From contig JAJEBF010000023.1 of assembly GCA_022824025.1 (NCBI GenBank), positions 1 to 64,000 of the forward strand: a stretch of DNA of 64,000 nt, given 5' to 3'. The notes under the pieces were generated by a model, which saw only the letters and a list, made by a program, of their open reading frames with translations, ran no database searches and was not told where the DNA came from. The DNA is from Caldilineaceae bacterium. Lineage in GTDB: Bacteria; Chloroflexota; Anaerolineae; Caldilineales; Caldilineaceae. Positions 1 to 8,882 of the stretch are shown piece after piece (the stretch's first letter is position 1; each line of letters starts with the position of its first letter). A program made the position numbers and the translations under genes.

Positions 1-1
1 G

Positions 2-1210
2 CTGCCCCTGGAGAGGCCGTTCGCAATCACCCTCCCCGCCCAAATGAACGTGCGTAACGGGCCCGGCCTGGAATGTGACATTGTCACAACCGTGCCGGCA
101 GGGACGCAAGCCTTTATCATCGGACTCGACCCCGAAGATGATTGGTACCAGGTGGAAATCGAAGGCGTGGTCGGGCAGGCCTGGATCTACCAGGACCTCA
201 CTGTACTGGTCGGTTCGCTTGCCGGCGTCAAACGCTACACCCCCGCAGAAATTGCGCGGATAACCGGAGCCCCCGCCGCCGACGGTTCAGTGCCGCTCGC
301 CATCACTGTGCCCGTCACCATGAATGTCCGCACCGGGCCCGGCCTGACCTACGACGTCGTCAGCATCGTCCCCAAAGGCACGCAGGGACGTATTTTCGGT
401 ATCGATCCCAATGACGACTGGTTCCAGATCGAGTTGGTCAGTCTGGATACCCTGGTCTGGGTCTACCAGGACATCACCTCCGTCGTCGGCTCGCTGGCCG
501 GTGTCCATAGGGTAACCGAGGAGCAGATCGCACTCCTTCCGGCCGCCATCATCCAACCTGCCCTCCTCAACGCCCGCGCCGGACCCGGCCTTGCCTACGA
601 CATCCTCGCCACCATTCCCCAGGGAACATGGGTCAAAATCACCGGCATCAACACGCAAGGGGACTGGTTCCGTGTGGAATTGGCCGATTTGGACCAACCG
701 GCCTGGATTTTCCGTGACTTCACCAAAGTTGCCGGCGGCTCCCTCACAGGGTTGGAACAGATCACAGTGGTTGCTCTCCCGCCGCCAATGGCATCGCAAT
801 TGCTCAGTTCGATCACGGTCGCACTGTCGTTTCCGCAAGCCGGCGGCGTCGAACTTGACGTCAGCTGGGTCGATGCCAGCCCTTGCGTCCAACTGTACAA
901 TCTCTATCACCGTTCCAGCGCCGACTCGACCGTCTACATATCGCTGGACCAGGCGGTAACAGGCGCCGCGGCCGCCTCCAGGAACCTTAGTTTCAGCGTC
1001 CTCAGCGGGGACAGCTTCATCTCGGTCTGGTGCGGGACGTACGCAGCCGGCCGCGAGGTCGCCGAAGTCGCGATCGATCCCGGCGCGGCAGGCATCTACA
1101 GTTCGACGACGCCGACGAGAGGAGAACTCGCCACTATGCCTTTACACTCGCAGGACAGGCCGGGCTACAGTGCCCCTGCACCCGCAGGACAGGCCGCGTT
1201 CAGCGAGTAG
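2..1210 (+). CDS. SH3b-repeat secreted protein, 5' end cut by window
   Basis: The reading frame is open to the left edge (LPLERPFAITLPAQ precedes the first internal Met), so only the C-terminal ~402 residues are visible. Three bacterial SH3-like repeats of ~75-80 residues follow one another, each with an N-V/A-R-x-G-P-G-L core (MNVRNGPGL, MNVRTGPGL, LNARAGPGL), a [VI]PxGT turn and a DW[FY]xVE strand. After them comes a ~140-residue domain (from about residue 265) with YNLYHRSSAD and ISVWCGTYA and no known name. SH3b repeats usually bind cell-wall or glycan ligands; an extracellular role is inferred from the downstream paralogs, which have signal anchors. It is the first of four paralogs in tandem, and its C-terminal domain is absent from the other three. 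Confidence 0.85.
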   Translation: MPLERPFAITLPAQMNVRNGPGLECDIVTTVPAGTQAFIIGLDPEDDWYQVEIEGVVGQAWIYQDLTVLVGSLAGVKRYTPAEIARITGAPAADGSVPLAITVPVTMNVRTGPGLTYDVVSIVPKGTQGRIFGIDPNDDWFQIELVSLDTLVWVYQDITSVVGSLAGVHRVTEEQIALLPAAIIQPALLNARAGPGLAYDILATIPQGTWVKITGINTQGDWFRVELADLDQPAWIFRDFTKVAGGSLTGLEQITVVALPPPMASQLLSSITVALSFPQAGGVELDVSWVDASPCVQLYNLYHRSSADSTVYISLDQAVTGAAAASRNLSFSVLSGDSFISVWCGTYAAGREVAEVAIDPGAAGIYSSTTPTRGELATMPLHSQDRPGYSAPAPAGQAAFSE

Positions 1211-1225
1211 CTCGCCCCGACAGAA

Positions 1226-1520
1226 GAAATTCCTATCGCAATGCTGCCTGCGCCCATCTTTATCGCCTCTGCCACCGGGCCAGCAGTGACTGGGCCCCTG
1301 CATCTCGTTGGAGCAGGCCGCGACCGCCTCGACAGTGAACTCGAAAAGCCTCAGTTTCAGCACGCGAACCGGTAGCAGCTACATCTCGGCCTGGTGCGGC
1401 GCCATGGCCGGGGGACGCGCAGTTGCCGAAGTCGAGTGCGTTCCCGGCGTGGCCGGCGACGACAGCTCCACCACCCTCAGCAGTATGCACGTCGCGGTAC
1501 CCAACACCGACGACAGCTAA
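1226..1520 (+). pseudogene. Decayed duplicate of the preceding gene's C-terminal domain
   Basis: The DNA just after the stop at 1210 encodes a second copy of the last ~80 residues of the upstream protein. LYRLCHRASSDWAP matches LYNLYHRSSADSTV; then, after a frame change near 1295-1303, CISLEQAATASTVNSKSLSF matches the ISLDQAVTGAAAASRN region and YISAWCGAMAGGRAVAEVE matches FISVWCGTYAAGREVAEVA. It has no start codon or SH3 repeat of its own. Most likely it is a partial tandem duplication that has degenerated; it could also be a remnant of another paralog. Confidence 0.6.
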
Positions 1521-1582
1521 CCCCGAGCCAGCACGTCAATTGGAAAAACATCTCCGCCCGCAAAGAGGCCGGCGCTTCCCAA

Positions 1583-1620
1583 AGGCCCCGCCGTCACCAC
1601 TGACAGCGGGGGCCTATTCT
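1583..1620 (+). terminator. GC-rich hairpin ending the first SH3b gene
   Basis: AGGCCCCGC (1583-1591) pairs with GCGGGGGCCT (1606-1615) with one extra G, and is followed by ATTCTATT. The same AGGCCCCGC stem occurs in the terminators after the third and fourth SH3b genes. The T-run is short, so it is a moderate call. Confidence 0.5.
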
Positions 1621-2165
1621 ATTCAAAGGAAGCATACTCCAACATTGCGCCCGCCTCTTCCCTCCCCCGCCCTACACTCTGGAACCAGAATTGGTCCAGT
1701 ATCCGACGTCCTGAATCGAACAGATTCAAGGCATTCTTACCAAGGATCAACGATGCATCTACGTTCTACCGATGATGTAGCGGGATGCCTTTCCGTGTGC
1801 GAACCACCCTGTCAGCCATCGTGAAGGAGGTCGGCGCCCTTCCCACGGCTTTCCGGCCAACTACACGGGGAAACGGCTCTCAACAGACCTAAATCAGTCC
1901 TCTGATCTCTCCGGATTTATTCGAAATATCTACGTTATGAGAAATGTCCAAAAATTGACAGTGCTCAGCTCCCGTTCTACGATTTTTCCCACACCGCGTA
2001 TTGTGAGGTGCGGGTTCTTTCTCTGCATTCATGGTCTTTGTGCATCGTCTCTGTAGGCGGGAGGACACCCCCCTCCCCCGCAACAAATCTTCGTGACATA
2101 TGGCCCTCTCGGTCTTGTCTTTGGCTCGTCGGTGTCCCGATAGGAGCGTAGTAAGGTAGAATCGA
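1621..2165. other. Intergenic region with no recognisable gene
   Basis: About 545 bases separate the first terminator from the next SH3b gene. Reading frames here are short or are antisense shadows of the downstream gene, and I see no RNA gene or repeat. The promoter of the next gene must lie here. CGTCGGTGTCCCGATAGGAGCG (about 2128-2149) only loosely resembles the conserved CGTCCGATCAGCAGG upstream of the two later paralogs. Confidence 0.5.
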
Positions 2166-4814
2166 ATGCGTCGCAAAAGCCCTGCTTTCATTCTGGTCTC
2201 ACTGCTGATTGTCCTTCTGGCTGTAGCCTTCATCGCACGCGCTCGGCTAACACACGCCGCATATAGAACCCTGATAGGTGTATCTCTTGTCGATTTCACT
2301 GTGCTGCCGGGCGACGACTTGAGAGCTGTCGTCAGGCTCGGGTTTTTTCCCTGCATCGATGAAGACAACGACAATGACTGTGACGAAAGTGACAGCTTCA
2401 CCGCCATAACATATCGCTTCGACGTGCGGACCCGCGGCCCCGGCGCAACTGACGCAAACAGCTGCGAAGGGCAGGGGCTGTCTAGCGTCCGCAATTACTC
2501 CTCATCCTCTTACAGTCCCACTAGGTCATTCGGTCCTGTCTCTCTTCCCATAAGCAATAACTGTCAATCTGACCATTACACGCTTCTCCTTACCGTTACC
2601 TACGCCGAGCCCAACACAAACCGAACCCATACACTCACCGATACTGTCAATTTCACTGTCGGTGACCCACCTTCGCCTAGCCCAACCCCGACTACCGATC
2701 CAAACGCGCCTCTGACCGCCACCCCGACCGCAACCACGCGTCCCATCGTACCTCCGACCCCAACCGCGACCCCAACGCCAACAATAACGCCGACCCTCGA
2801 CCCGCAGGCGCCGACCCCAACCGCGACCCCAACGCCAACAATAACGCCGACCCTCGACCCGCAGGCGCCGACCCCAACCGCGACCCCGACGCCAACGATA
2901 ACGCCGACCCTCGACCCGCAGGCGCCGACCCCAACCGCGACCCCGACGCCAACGATAACGCCGACCCTCGACCCGCAGGCGCCGACCCCAACCGCGACCC
3001 CGACGCCCACTCAGGGCGGCGGCAACGGCGGCAACGGCGGCAATGGCGGCAATGGCGGCGGCAACGGCGGCAATGGCGGCAACGGCGGCAATGGCGGCAA
3101 CGGCGGCAACGGCGGCAACGGCGGCAACGGCGGCAACGGCGGCAACGGCGGCAATGGCGGCAACGGCGGCCGCAACGGTGGCGAAGGTCAGACTCCCCAC
3201 AACAGAAAGAGCCCGTCGACACCGACTCTGACTCCGACTCCGCAAAGGCCGGTTGCGATCTTCCAGCCCGACCGCACCAATGTGCGCCTGGGGCCTGGCA
3301 CCCAGTACGAAGCGGTCACCTCTGTGCCGCACGGTACCCGCGCCCCTATCATCTGCATCGGCCCTTGGGCTGACTGGTATGAAGTGAAAATCGAAGGCGT
3401 CTACGGAACCGTCTGGGTTCAGAGCGGGCTGACCCGCGTGGTCGGTCCGCTGGACGAGGCCTGCCAGTACCACCCGGGAGCGTTCCTTGTCCAAGCCTTC
3501 ACCCTGCCCGTAATCTCTCATCTGCGAGTGGGGCCAGGTATCGACTACGACGTCATCACCACTGTGCCTCAGGGGACGTGTGTCAAAGTCATCGGCATCG
3601 GCCCTCAGGAAGACTGGCTCCTGATCGAGCTGCCTGGTCTCGAGGAGCCCGCCTGGCTCCATCAGGATCTGGTTGAACTGTCCGGCTCCATCTGGGGTTT
3701 CAGACCTCTAACGACACAAGAGATTTCGCTGCTCCCCAGACCGGGACAAAATGTCGGCGTCCGACCCTACCTCATCACCCTGCCCGATATCATGAACGTG
3801 CGCCTCGGACCAGACTTGGATTACGACGTTATCACCACCGTGCCCCAAGGCACTCTGGCCACAATCTACGGCATGGACCCAGATAAGGAATGGTTCCAGG
3901 TCGAAATGGAGGGGCTGGACACTCTGGCGTGGGTTAGACGCGACCTGACCAGCGTGTTCGGTTCGCTGGTGAATGTCAGACGGATCACGGCGCGGGAGAT
4001 TGGCGCGCTGCCCGCGCTGATCACCCAGCCACGGAGCCTGAACGCCCGCTTGGGGCCGGGCGCTGACCATCAGGCCGTCACCATTCTGTCCAAAGGAACC
4101 TGGGCCGCAATCACCGGCATCGGCCCGCACGATAACTGGCTTCAGATCGAGGTCGCCGGCTTGAAATCGCCCCTCTGGGTTGCCCGCAGTCGGACAAAAG
4201 TCGCCGGCGGTCTTCTGGGAACGTTCCGACCGCAGTCGGCCGGCGAGTATACGATGCAGCCGGCTTCGCTAAGTGACAGACCGCTGGCTATCGCGCAGTC
4301 GGAAAGCATGAAGGTGCGCGCAGGACCGGGTCTGCACTACAAAGTGATCACGACCGTGCCGCAGGGCGTATCGGGCAAAATCTACGGCATCGATCCCACG
4401 AAGAACTGGCTTCAGATCGAAATCGAAGGGCTGGGCACGCTCGCCTGGGTGCTTCGCGACATGACCTGGGTCGACGGTTTACTCGTCAGCGTAAGACGGG
4501 TTACCGCCCGCGAGATCGCGACCTGGCCCGCTCTGATCACCCAGCCGCGCATCCTCCGCGCCCGCTCGGGGCCTGGCCTGGAATACGGTGTAGTCGCCAG
4601 ACTGCCAAAAGGAACATGGGCCAGAATCGTCGCCATTGGCCCCCGCGCTGAATGGCTCCAGGTCAGGATCGAAGTCAACGTTCCCGGCCTCGACGCGCCC
4701 GTCTGGATTGCCCGCCGCCACGCAAAGATCGCCGCTGGCTCGCTCTCAGATATCCCTCAAACCATGCCCGAAGAGAGCCCGCCCCCGTCATCAACAGCGT
4801 CCGACCAGAACTGA
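2166..4814 (+). CDS. SH3b-repeat surface protein with Thr-Pro and Gly-Gly-Asn linkers
   Basis: 882 residues. Residues 1-33 form a signal anchor ([20 protein letters not shown]). Residues ~35-170 form a beta-rich domain with an acidic [12 protein letters not shown] stretch and an SCEGQG motif, shared with the two following paralogs. A Thr-Pro linker contains four copies of a 19-residue repeat, followed by ~18 Gly-Gly-Asn triplets. The C-terminal half holds six SH3-like repeats (cores [48 protein letters not shown]). The layout suggests an exported, cell-surface binding protein held away from the membrane by a flexible stalk; the ligand is unknown. It has its own hairpin terminator and so probably its own promoter. 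The repetitive linker is a likely place for copy-number change or assembly error. Confidence 0.88.
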   Translation: MRRKSPAFILVSLLIVLLAVAFIARARLTHAAYRTLIGVSLVDFTVLPGDDLRAVVRLGFFPCIDEDNDNDCDESDSFTAITYRFDVRTRGPGATDANSCEGQGLSSVRNYSSSSYSPTRSFGPVSLPISNNCQSDHYTLLLTVTYAEPNTNRTHTLTDTVNFTVGDPPSPSPTPTTDPNAPLTATPTATTRPIVPPTPTATPTPTITPTLDPQAPTPTATPTPTITPTLDPQAPTPTATPTPTITPTLDPQAPTPTATPTPTITPTLDPQAPTPTATPTPTQGGGNGGNGGNGGNGGGNGGNGGNGGNGGNGGNGGNGGNGGNGGNGGNGGNGGRNGGEGQTPHNRKSPSTPTLTPTPQRPVAIFQPDRTNVRLGPGTQYEAVTSVPHGTRAPIICIGPWADWYEVKIEGVYGTVWVQSGLTRVVGPLDEACQYHPGAFLVQAFTLPVISHLRVGPGIDYDVITTVPQGTCVKVIGIGPQEDWLLIELPGLEEPAWLHQDLVELSGSIWGFRPLTTQEISLLPRPGQNVGVRPYLITLPDIMNVRLGPDLDYDVITTVPQGTLATIYGMDPDKEWFQVEMEGLDTLAWVRRDLTSVFGSLVNVRRITAREIGALPALITQPRSLNARLGPGADHQAVTILSKGTWAAITGIGPHDNWLQIEVAGLKSPLWVARSRTKVAGGLLGTFRPQSAGEYTMQPASLSDRPLAIAQSESMKVRAGPGLHYKVITTVPQGVSGKIYGIDPTKNWLQIEIEGLGTLAWVLRDMTWVDGLLVSVRRVTAREIATWPALITQPRILRARSGPGLEYGVVARLPKGTWARIVAIGPRAEWLQVRIEVNVPGLDAPVWIARRHAKIAAGSLSDIPQTMPEESPPPSSTASDQN
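2754..3008 (+). repeat. 57-bp coding tandem repeat (4.5 copies)
   Basis: Units begin at 2754, 2811, 2868 and 2925, with a partial copy from 2982. Each encodes [19 protein letters not shown]. Copies are nearly identical at the DNA level, differing at one or two third positions, so the expansion is recent. Confidence 0.95.
3015..3183 (+). repeat. 9-bp GGCGGCAAC microsatellite coding Gly-Gly-Asn
   Basis: About 18 in-frame copies of GGCGGCAAC or GGCGGCAAT, making a Gly-Gly-Asn tract between the Thr-Pro stalk and the SH3 repeats. Because the unit is a multiple of three, length changes would keep the frame. Confidence 0.95.
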
Positions 4815-4905
4815 ACGGCCCACCTCCCATCTGAAATAACCCCACGCGCCTTGCGCGCCCCCTCTCACCGTCACCAAAGTTTCGCTGTGAAGGTCTCGAC
4901 CCAAG

Positions 4906-4942
4906 GCTCTGCCGGGTGAAAGCCGGCAGAGCTTTTCTGTTG
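4906..4942 (+). terminator. Rho-independent terminator
   Basis: GCTCTGCCGG (4906-4915) pairs perfectly with CCGGCAGAGC (4923-4932) across a 7-base loop, followed by TTTTCTGTTGT. It lies 92 bases after the stop of the second SH3b gene. Confidence 0.85.
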
Positions 4943-5052
4943 TCCAACCCCCCGCCTTCAGCGCGGCGAACGACTCGACATCCAGCCTGACTTCGTCCCA
5001 ATGCGGCATCTCCACACTGGCAAAAGCCTGTCCCCAAAAATAGTTCAACTTG

Positions 5053-5105
5053 CGTGGAACATTCCGTGCCAACGGCACGTCCGATCAGCAGGCGGCAATG
5101 CCGCC
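5053..5105 (+). promoter_or_regulatory. Conserved upstream element with GGAACATTCC palindrome
   Basis: The 10-bp palindrome GGAACATTCC (5056-5065) is followed by a small hairpin CGTGCC-AAC-GGCACG (5065-5079), then CGTCCGATCAGCAGG (5079-5093) and a second hairpin GGCGGCA/TGCCGCC (5091-5105). The palindrome and CGTCCGATCAGCAGG recur at the same spacing upstream of the next paralog (8749-8785). Conservation between two non-coding upstream regions suggests an operator or promoter shared by the paralogs; the regulator is unknown. Confidence 0.5.
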
Positions 5106-5267
5106 TCAAGAGGAAACCAAGCCCGGAACGGAAGGAATGGGCAGACGCGACAACCCTTTTCGGGCCATCGTAAACGCCAATTGCTCCAACTGTGAGTGCC
5201 GGCCAAGTGGAAAGGCTGATCTGACATGCACACACATGCACGATTCAGAGGAATTGAATCGAAGGGA

Positions 5268-8200
5268 ATGAAATCGAAACAGTCGATGATTACACTGGTC
5301 GGCGTCGGCGTTCTGACCCTTCTTGCCCTGACCCTCATCTCTTTCGTGCCCCGCACGCCGGCGATCGAGGCCTTGGCCGCGCCGGATGGCGACTTTGACC
5401 CGATGGTCGGTTTTGACACGGTCGAATACACCATGACGGCAGGACAATACGTGCAGGCCGGCCTCCTCTTCGCCTACTTCCCTTGTATCGACAATAATGA
5501 CGACGGCAAATGCACCTATGCAGATGACTTCACCACCGTCACCTACCGTTTTGACATACTGCAAAACGGCGCAAACGCAAACAACTGTGAAGGACAGGGC
5601 TGGGGATCCAATCGCAGATTTTCTCCTTCATTCTATAATCACTGGAGAACGTTATCGCCTATCCCTCTCAAGGTCAGCAGCAGCTGTCCGGAAGGCGACT
5701 ACACCATGAAGTGTACGGTCACCTATACGGAGCCCGGCTCGAATGAGGCCATTCCACTCACCTGCAACGGTGACCTCACGGTCGGCGCCGTGCAGCCACC
5801 GACCGCCACGCCCACACACACCGCTACGCCCACCAACACGCACACCGCCACGCCCACGAACACCAGCACACCCACCCACACGCACACCGCCACGCCCACC
5901 AACACCAGCACACCCACCCACACAGCGACTCCAACCGCCACAGCCACAGTCGACGATTCCATACAGAACGAACTGCCGCAGAACCCAACGGCAACGCCGA
6001 CACCGACCGAAATGCCGCCGCCCATGGCACGGATCCAGAATCTGCCCGCCACCTTCAACCAGGGCCAGCAGCCAGACTTCAAGATGATTTTTGAAAACCT
6101 GGATGAATCCGACCAATACGGCTACCGCGCCGACGTGGTCAAAATGACCGACGATTCAGCCGCTGACAACTGTGAAGGAGCCGGCCTCGGCGGAAGTGGT
6201 CAATACACCGACCATCTCACCGGCATGATCAAGAATCAGGTCTCTGTGCCCGGCCAGATCGACCCCTCCTGCCAGGCCAGCAAATACGCTGTGACCGTCA
6301 AACTCATGGCCGACAGCGGATATGAATATTCCACAAGCCAGGAGTTTCAGGTCGTCGAAGTGGAAATCCCCACCGCGACCTCCACGGCCACCGCAACCGC
6401 CGCGCCGGCCTTGACAGCCACACCGACAGCCACCCCGGTTGCCCCGCCCTCCGTACGCATCGACGGGCTGGCCTCCACGTTCGACCAGGGCCAGCAGAGT
6501 ACATTCAGGCTGATCTTCGTAGGCCTCGACCAATGGGATCAGTACAGCTACCGCGCCGACGTCACCTCGGCAAACAACAGTGACGCCGACGCCTGTGAAG
6601 GGACAGGGATCGGCGGCGCCAACCAGCACACGGCCCAACTCAGCGGCGCGGTGAACGGAACCCTTACCCTCCCCGGCGCAATCGACGCCAACTGCCCGTC
6701 CGGCACACATACATTGACCGTAACGCTGACGGGCGCCGGCGGCTACGCCTACACCACCGCCCAGACCTTCCAGGTTATCGGTCTGTCACTGGCCCCAATC
6801 GCAACCGACACGCCCACGCCGACCGCGACCAGCACGCCGGCGCCCGCGCCAACAGCAACCGCCACAAATCCGCCGCGGCAACAGCAGCCGCCGCAACAAA
6901 AGGCTACCGCCACCAGCACACCCAGGCCCGCGCCGACCGCGACCAACACCGTCACGCCGACACACACGCCGACAGCGAAAGTCTCGTATTCGCCGCCCCC
7001 GCAGCGGAAACAGCCCGCACCCACCGCGACACACACGCCGACCGCGACACCGACGGTTACCCCAACAGATGATCTGAGCCCCGATTTCCCGGACAGCTTC
7101 ACATCTGTTGACGATGATGAGGAGGCCGATTCGGACGCCGGCAACTTCGACACCGCCGACATCGCCGCGGCGCCCCAAACGACAAGCGCGGACGCCGACG
7201 GCTCCGGCAGCGCATGGCCCGGCCACTACGCCGCCGGCAGATCCGTCTGGAGCTGTCAGGATGCCAGCGCCATCATGGACTCGCTCGCCGCCATCCGCCG
7301 CACAATGACGCCCGGCGCCTATCCCCAGGCCGTTACCCGGCCGGACATCATGAACGCCCGCCTCGGGCCCGGCCTGGCCTATGACGTCATCATCACCCTG
7401 CCGCAGGGAACGCGCGCCAACATCATCGGCGTCGACCCCCGCAACGAATGGTATCAGCTCGAACTCAGCCAGCTCGACATCCCCGTTTGGATCCACGAGG
7501 GCCTGGCCAGCGTCGAAGGCGCCCTCGCCGGCGTGCCCCAGGTCTCCGCCGCCCAACTTGCCCAGCTCCCGATCTCCGGCGCGCCCGGCAGCAGACCGGT
7601 CGCCATCACGCAGCCGGACGTCATGAACGTGCGCCTCGGCCCAGGCTTTGATTATGAAGTCCTCACCACGCTGCCCCAGGGCACAATGGTCGCGGTCGTC
7701 GGCATCGAGCCTGGCGGCGAATGGCTGCAAGTCGAGCTGGATGGGTTGACCTCCCTCGGCTGGCTCTACCGCGACCTGGTCCAGGTCGACTGCCCGCTGG
7801 TCAACGTACGCCGCATCACCGAACGTGAAATCCTACTCGTGCCCGCCTCCATCACCCAGCCCTTCGCGCTGCATGCCTTTTCCGGGCCGGGTCTCGCCTA
7901 CGACCAGGTCGCCATTCTCCCCCGGGGAACCTGGGCCCAGATCATCGCCATCGGCGACTGCCCGCCAAACGTCTGGTACCAGATCATCGTACCAGGTCTC
8001 GATAAGCCGGTCTGGGTGATCCGCGACTTCGTCAAGGTAGCCATAGGCTCCCTCGCCGGCCTGCCCCGCTACGGCGTCAACGACTTCACGCCGCCCGCCC
8101 CCGACCAGCGCCCCATCGCCTTCGTCCAGTCCGAAACACTCAACGTGCGCACCGGCCCGGGCCTGGAATACGATGTCGTCGCAGAAGCGCGGCAGGGCGC

Positions 8201-8588
8201 CCAGGTCCGCATCTACGGCATCGACCCGAGCCAGAGCTGGCTCCTGGTCGAGATCGAGGGCCTCAACTCACTGCTCTGGATCTACCGCCACATGGCACAG
8301 GTGAAGAGTTCCCTGGTCGGCGTTAGGCGGGTCACCGCGCCGGAGATTTCGGCGCAGCCGGCCGCCCTCATCCAGCCGCAAGCCGTCTTCGGCAGGTCAG
8401 GCCCCGGTGCCCACTACACCGCCCTCACCATCCTGCCCAAGGGAACCTGGGCAAAGATCATCGGCATCGGCCCACGGTCCCAATGGATCCTTATCCAGGT
8501 GGCCGGCATGGACGAACCGGTCTGGATCCTCTGCGACCTGGTCAAGATAATCGGCTCGCTCGCAGGGGTCCCCCAACTTTCGCCGTAG
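5268..8588 (+). CDS. SH3b-repeat surface protein, five repeats and three NCEG-type domains
   Basis: 1106 residues from the ATG at 5268, chosen because MKSKQSMITLVGV aligns with the start of the next paralog (MQAKQSVTTLVGA) and GAAGGG precedes it; an upstream ATG at 5226 would add 14 residues. Order: signal anchor (~1-35), a beta domain with NNCEGQGWG, a Thr-Pro linker, two further related domains with DNCEGAGLGG and DACEGTGIGG, long Thr-Pro linkers, an acidic stretch (DDDEEADSDAG), then five SH3-like repeats (MNARLGPGLAYD, MNVRLGPGFDYE, FSGPGLAYD, LNVRTGPGLEYD, GRSGPGAHY). Probably an extracellular adhesin or wall-binding protein. The fold of the NCEG domains is not recognised. Confidence 0.87.
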   Translation: MKSKQSMITLVGVGVLTLLALTLISFVPRTPAIEALAAPDGDFDPMVGFDTVEYTMTAGQYVQAGLLFAYFPCIDNNDDGKCTYADDFTTVTYRFDILQNGANANNCEGQGWGSNRRFSPSFYNHWRTLSPIPLKVSSSCPEGDYTMKCTVTYTEPGSNEAIPLTCNGDLTVGAVQPPTATPTHTATPTNTHTATPTNTSTPTHTHTATPTNTSTPTHTATPTATATVDDSIQNELPQNPTATPTPTEMPPPMARIQNLPATFNQGQQPDFKMIFENLDESDQYGYRADVVKMTDDSAADNCEGAGLGGSGQYTDHLTGMIKNQVSVPGQIDPSCQASKYAVTVKLMADSGYEYSTSQEFQVVEVEIPTATSTATATAAPALTATPTATPVAPPSVRIDGLASTFDQGQQSTFRLIFVGLDQWDQYSYRADVTSANNSDADACEGTGIGGANQHTAQLSGAVNGTLTLPGAIDANCPSGTHTLTVTLTGAGGYAYTTAQTFQVIGLSLAPIATDTPTPTATSTPAPAPTATATNPPRQQQPPQQKATATSTPRPAPTATNTVTPTHTPTAKVSYSPPPQRKQPAPTATHTPTATPTVTPTDDLSPDFPDSFTSVDDDEEADSDAGNFDTADIAAAPQTTSADADGSGSAWPGHYAAGRSVWSCQDASAIMDSLAAIRRTMTPGAYPQAVTRPDIMNARLGPGLAYDVIITLPQGTRANIIGVDPRNEWYQLELSQLDIPVWIHEGLASVEGALAGVPQVSAAQLAQLPISGAPGSRPVAITQPDVMNVRLGPGFDYEVLTTLPQGTMVAVVGIEPGGEWLQVELDGLTSLGWLYRDLVQVDCPLVNVRRITEREILLVPASITQPFALHAFSGPGLAYDQVAILPRGTWAQIIAIGDCPPNVWYQIIVPGLDKPVWVIRDFVKVAIGSLAGLPRYGVNDFTPPAPDQRPIAFVQSETLNVRTGPGLEYDVVAEARQGAQVRIYGIDPSQSWLLVEIEGLNSLLWIYRHMAQVKSSLVGVRRVTAPEISAQPAALIQPQAVFGRSGPGAHYTALTILPKGTWAKIIGIGPRSQWILIQVAGMDEPVWILCDLVKIIGSLAGVPQLSP

Positions 8589-8645
8589 CCCCGCCGGTCC
8601 GATTGAACCACCTTCTTGATTCGCTTACGCAAATACGCATAGCAA

Positions 8646-8681
8646 AGGCCCCGCTCTCGAATGCGGGGCCTCAATTTTCTC
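8646..8681 (+). terminator. Rho-independent terminator
   Basis: AGGCCCCGC (8646-8654) pairs perfectly with GCGGGGCCT (8663-8671) across an 8-base loop, followed by CAATTTTCT. It serves the SH3b gene ending at 8588. Confidence 0.85.
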
Positions 8682-8745
8682 TGTGACCCGCTCCGCCCGA
8701 TCACCAGATTCGGCACAAACACCCCACTTCAACAACCCGCCTGGG

Positions 8746-8785
8746 CGCGGAACATTCCCCGCCCACTTCTCGTCCGATCAGCAGG
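8746..8785 (+). promoter_or_regulatory. Second copy of the GGAACATTCC upstream element
   Basis: GGAACATTCC (8749-8758) and CGTCCGATCAGCAGG (8771-8785), the same two blocks at the same spacing as at 5056-5093, here 134 bases before the start codon instead of 212. The intervening bases differ and the small hairpin is not kept, so the two blocks themselves seem to be under selection. Confidence 0.5.
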
Positions 8786-8882
8786 AGCGGTTCCAATTCT
8801 GCACTAGAGCCAGGATCGGAATAGAAAGATAGAAGCCGGCACAGACAGATACGTTCGTACCGCTGAAATAGAGAAACCAAAG

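Noticed and set aside
2526..3662. 378-codon minus-strand frame
   Set aside because: Antisense of the Thr-Pro and Gly-Gly-Asn linker; low-complexity translation (Ala-Ala-Val and Gly-Arg runs) produced by the repeats.
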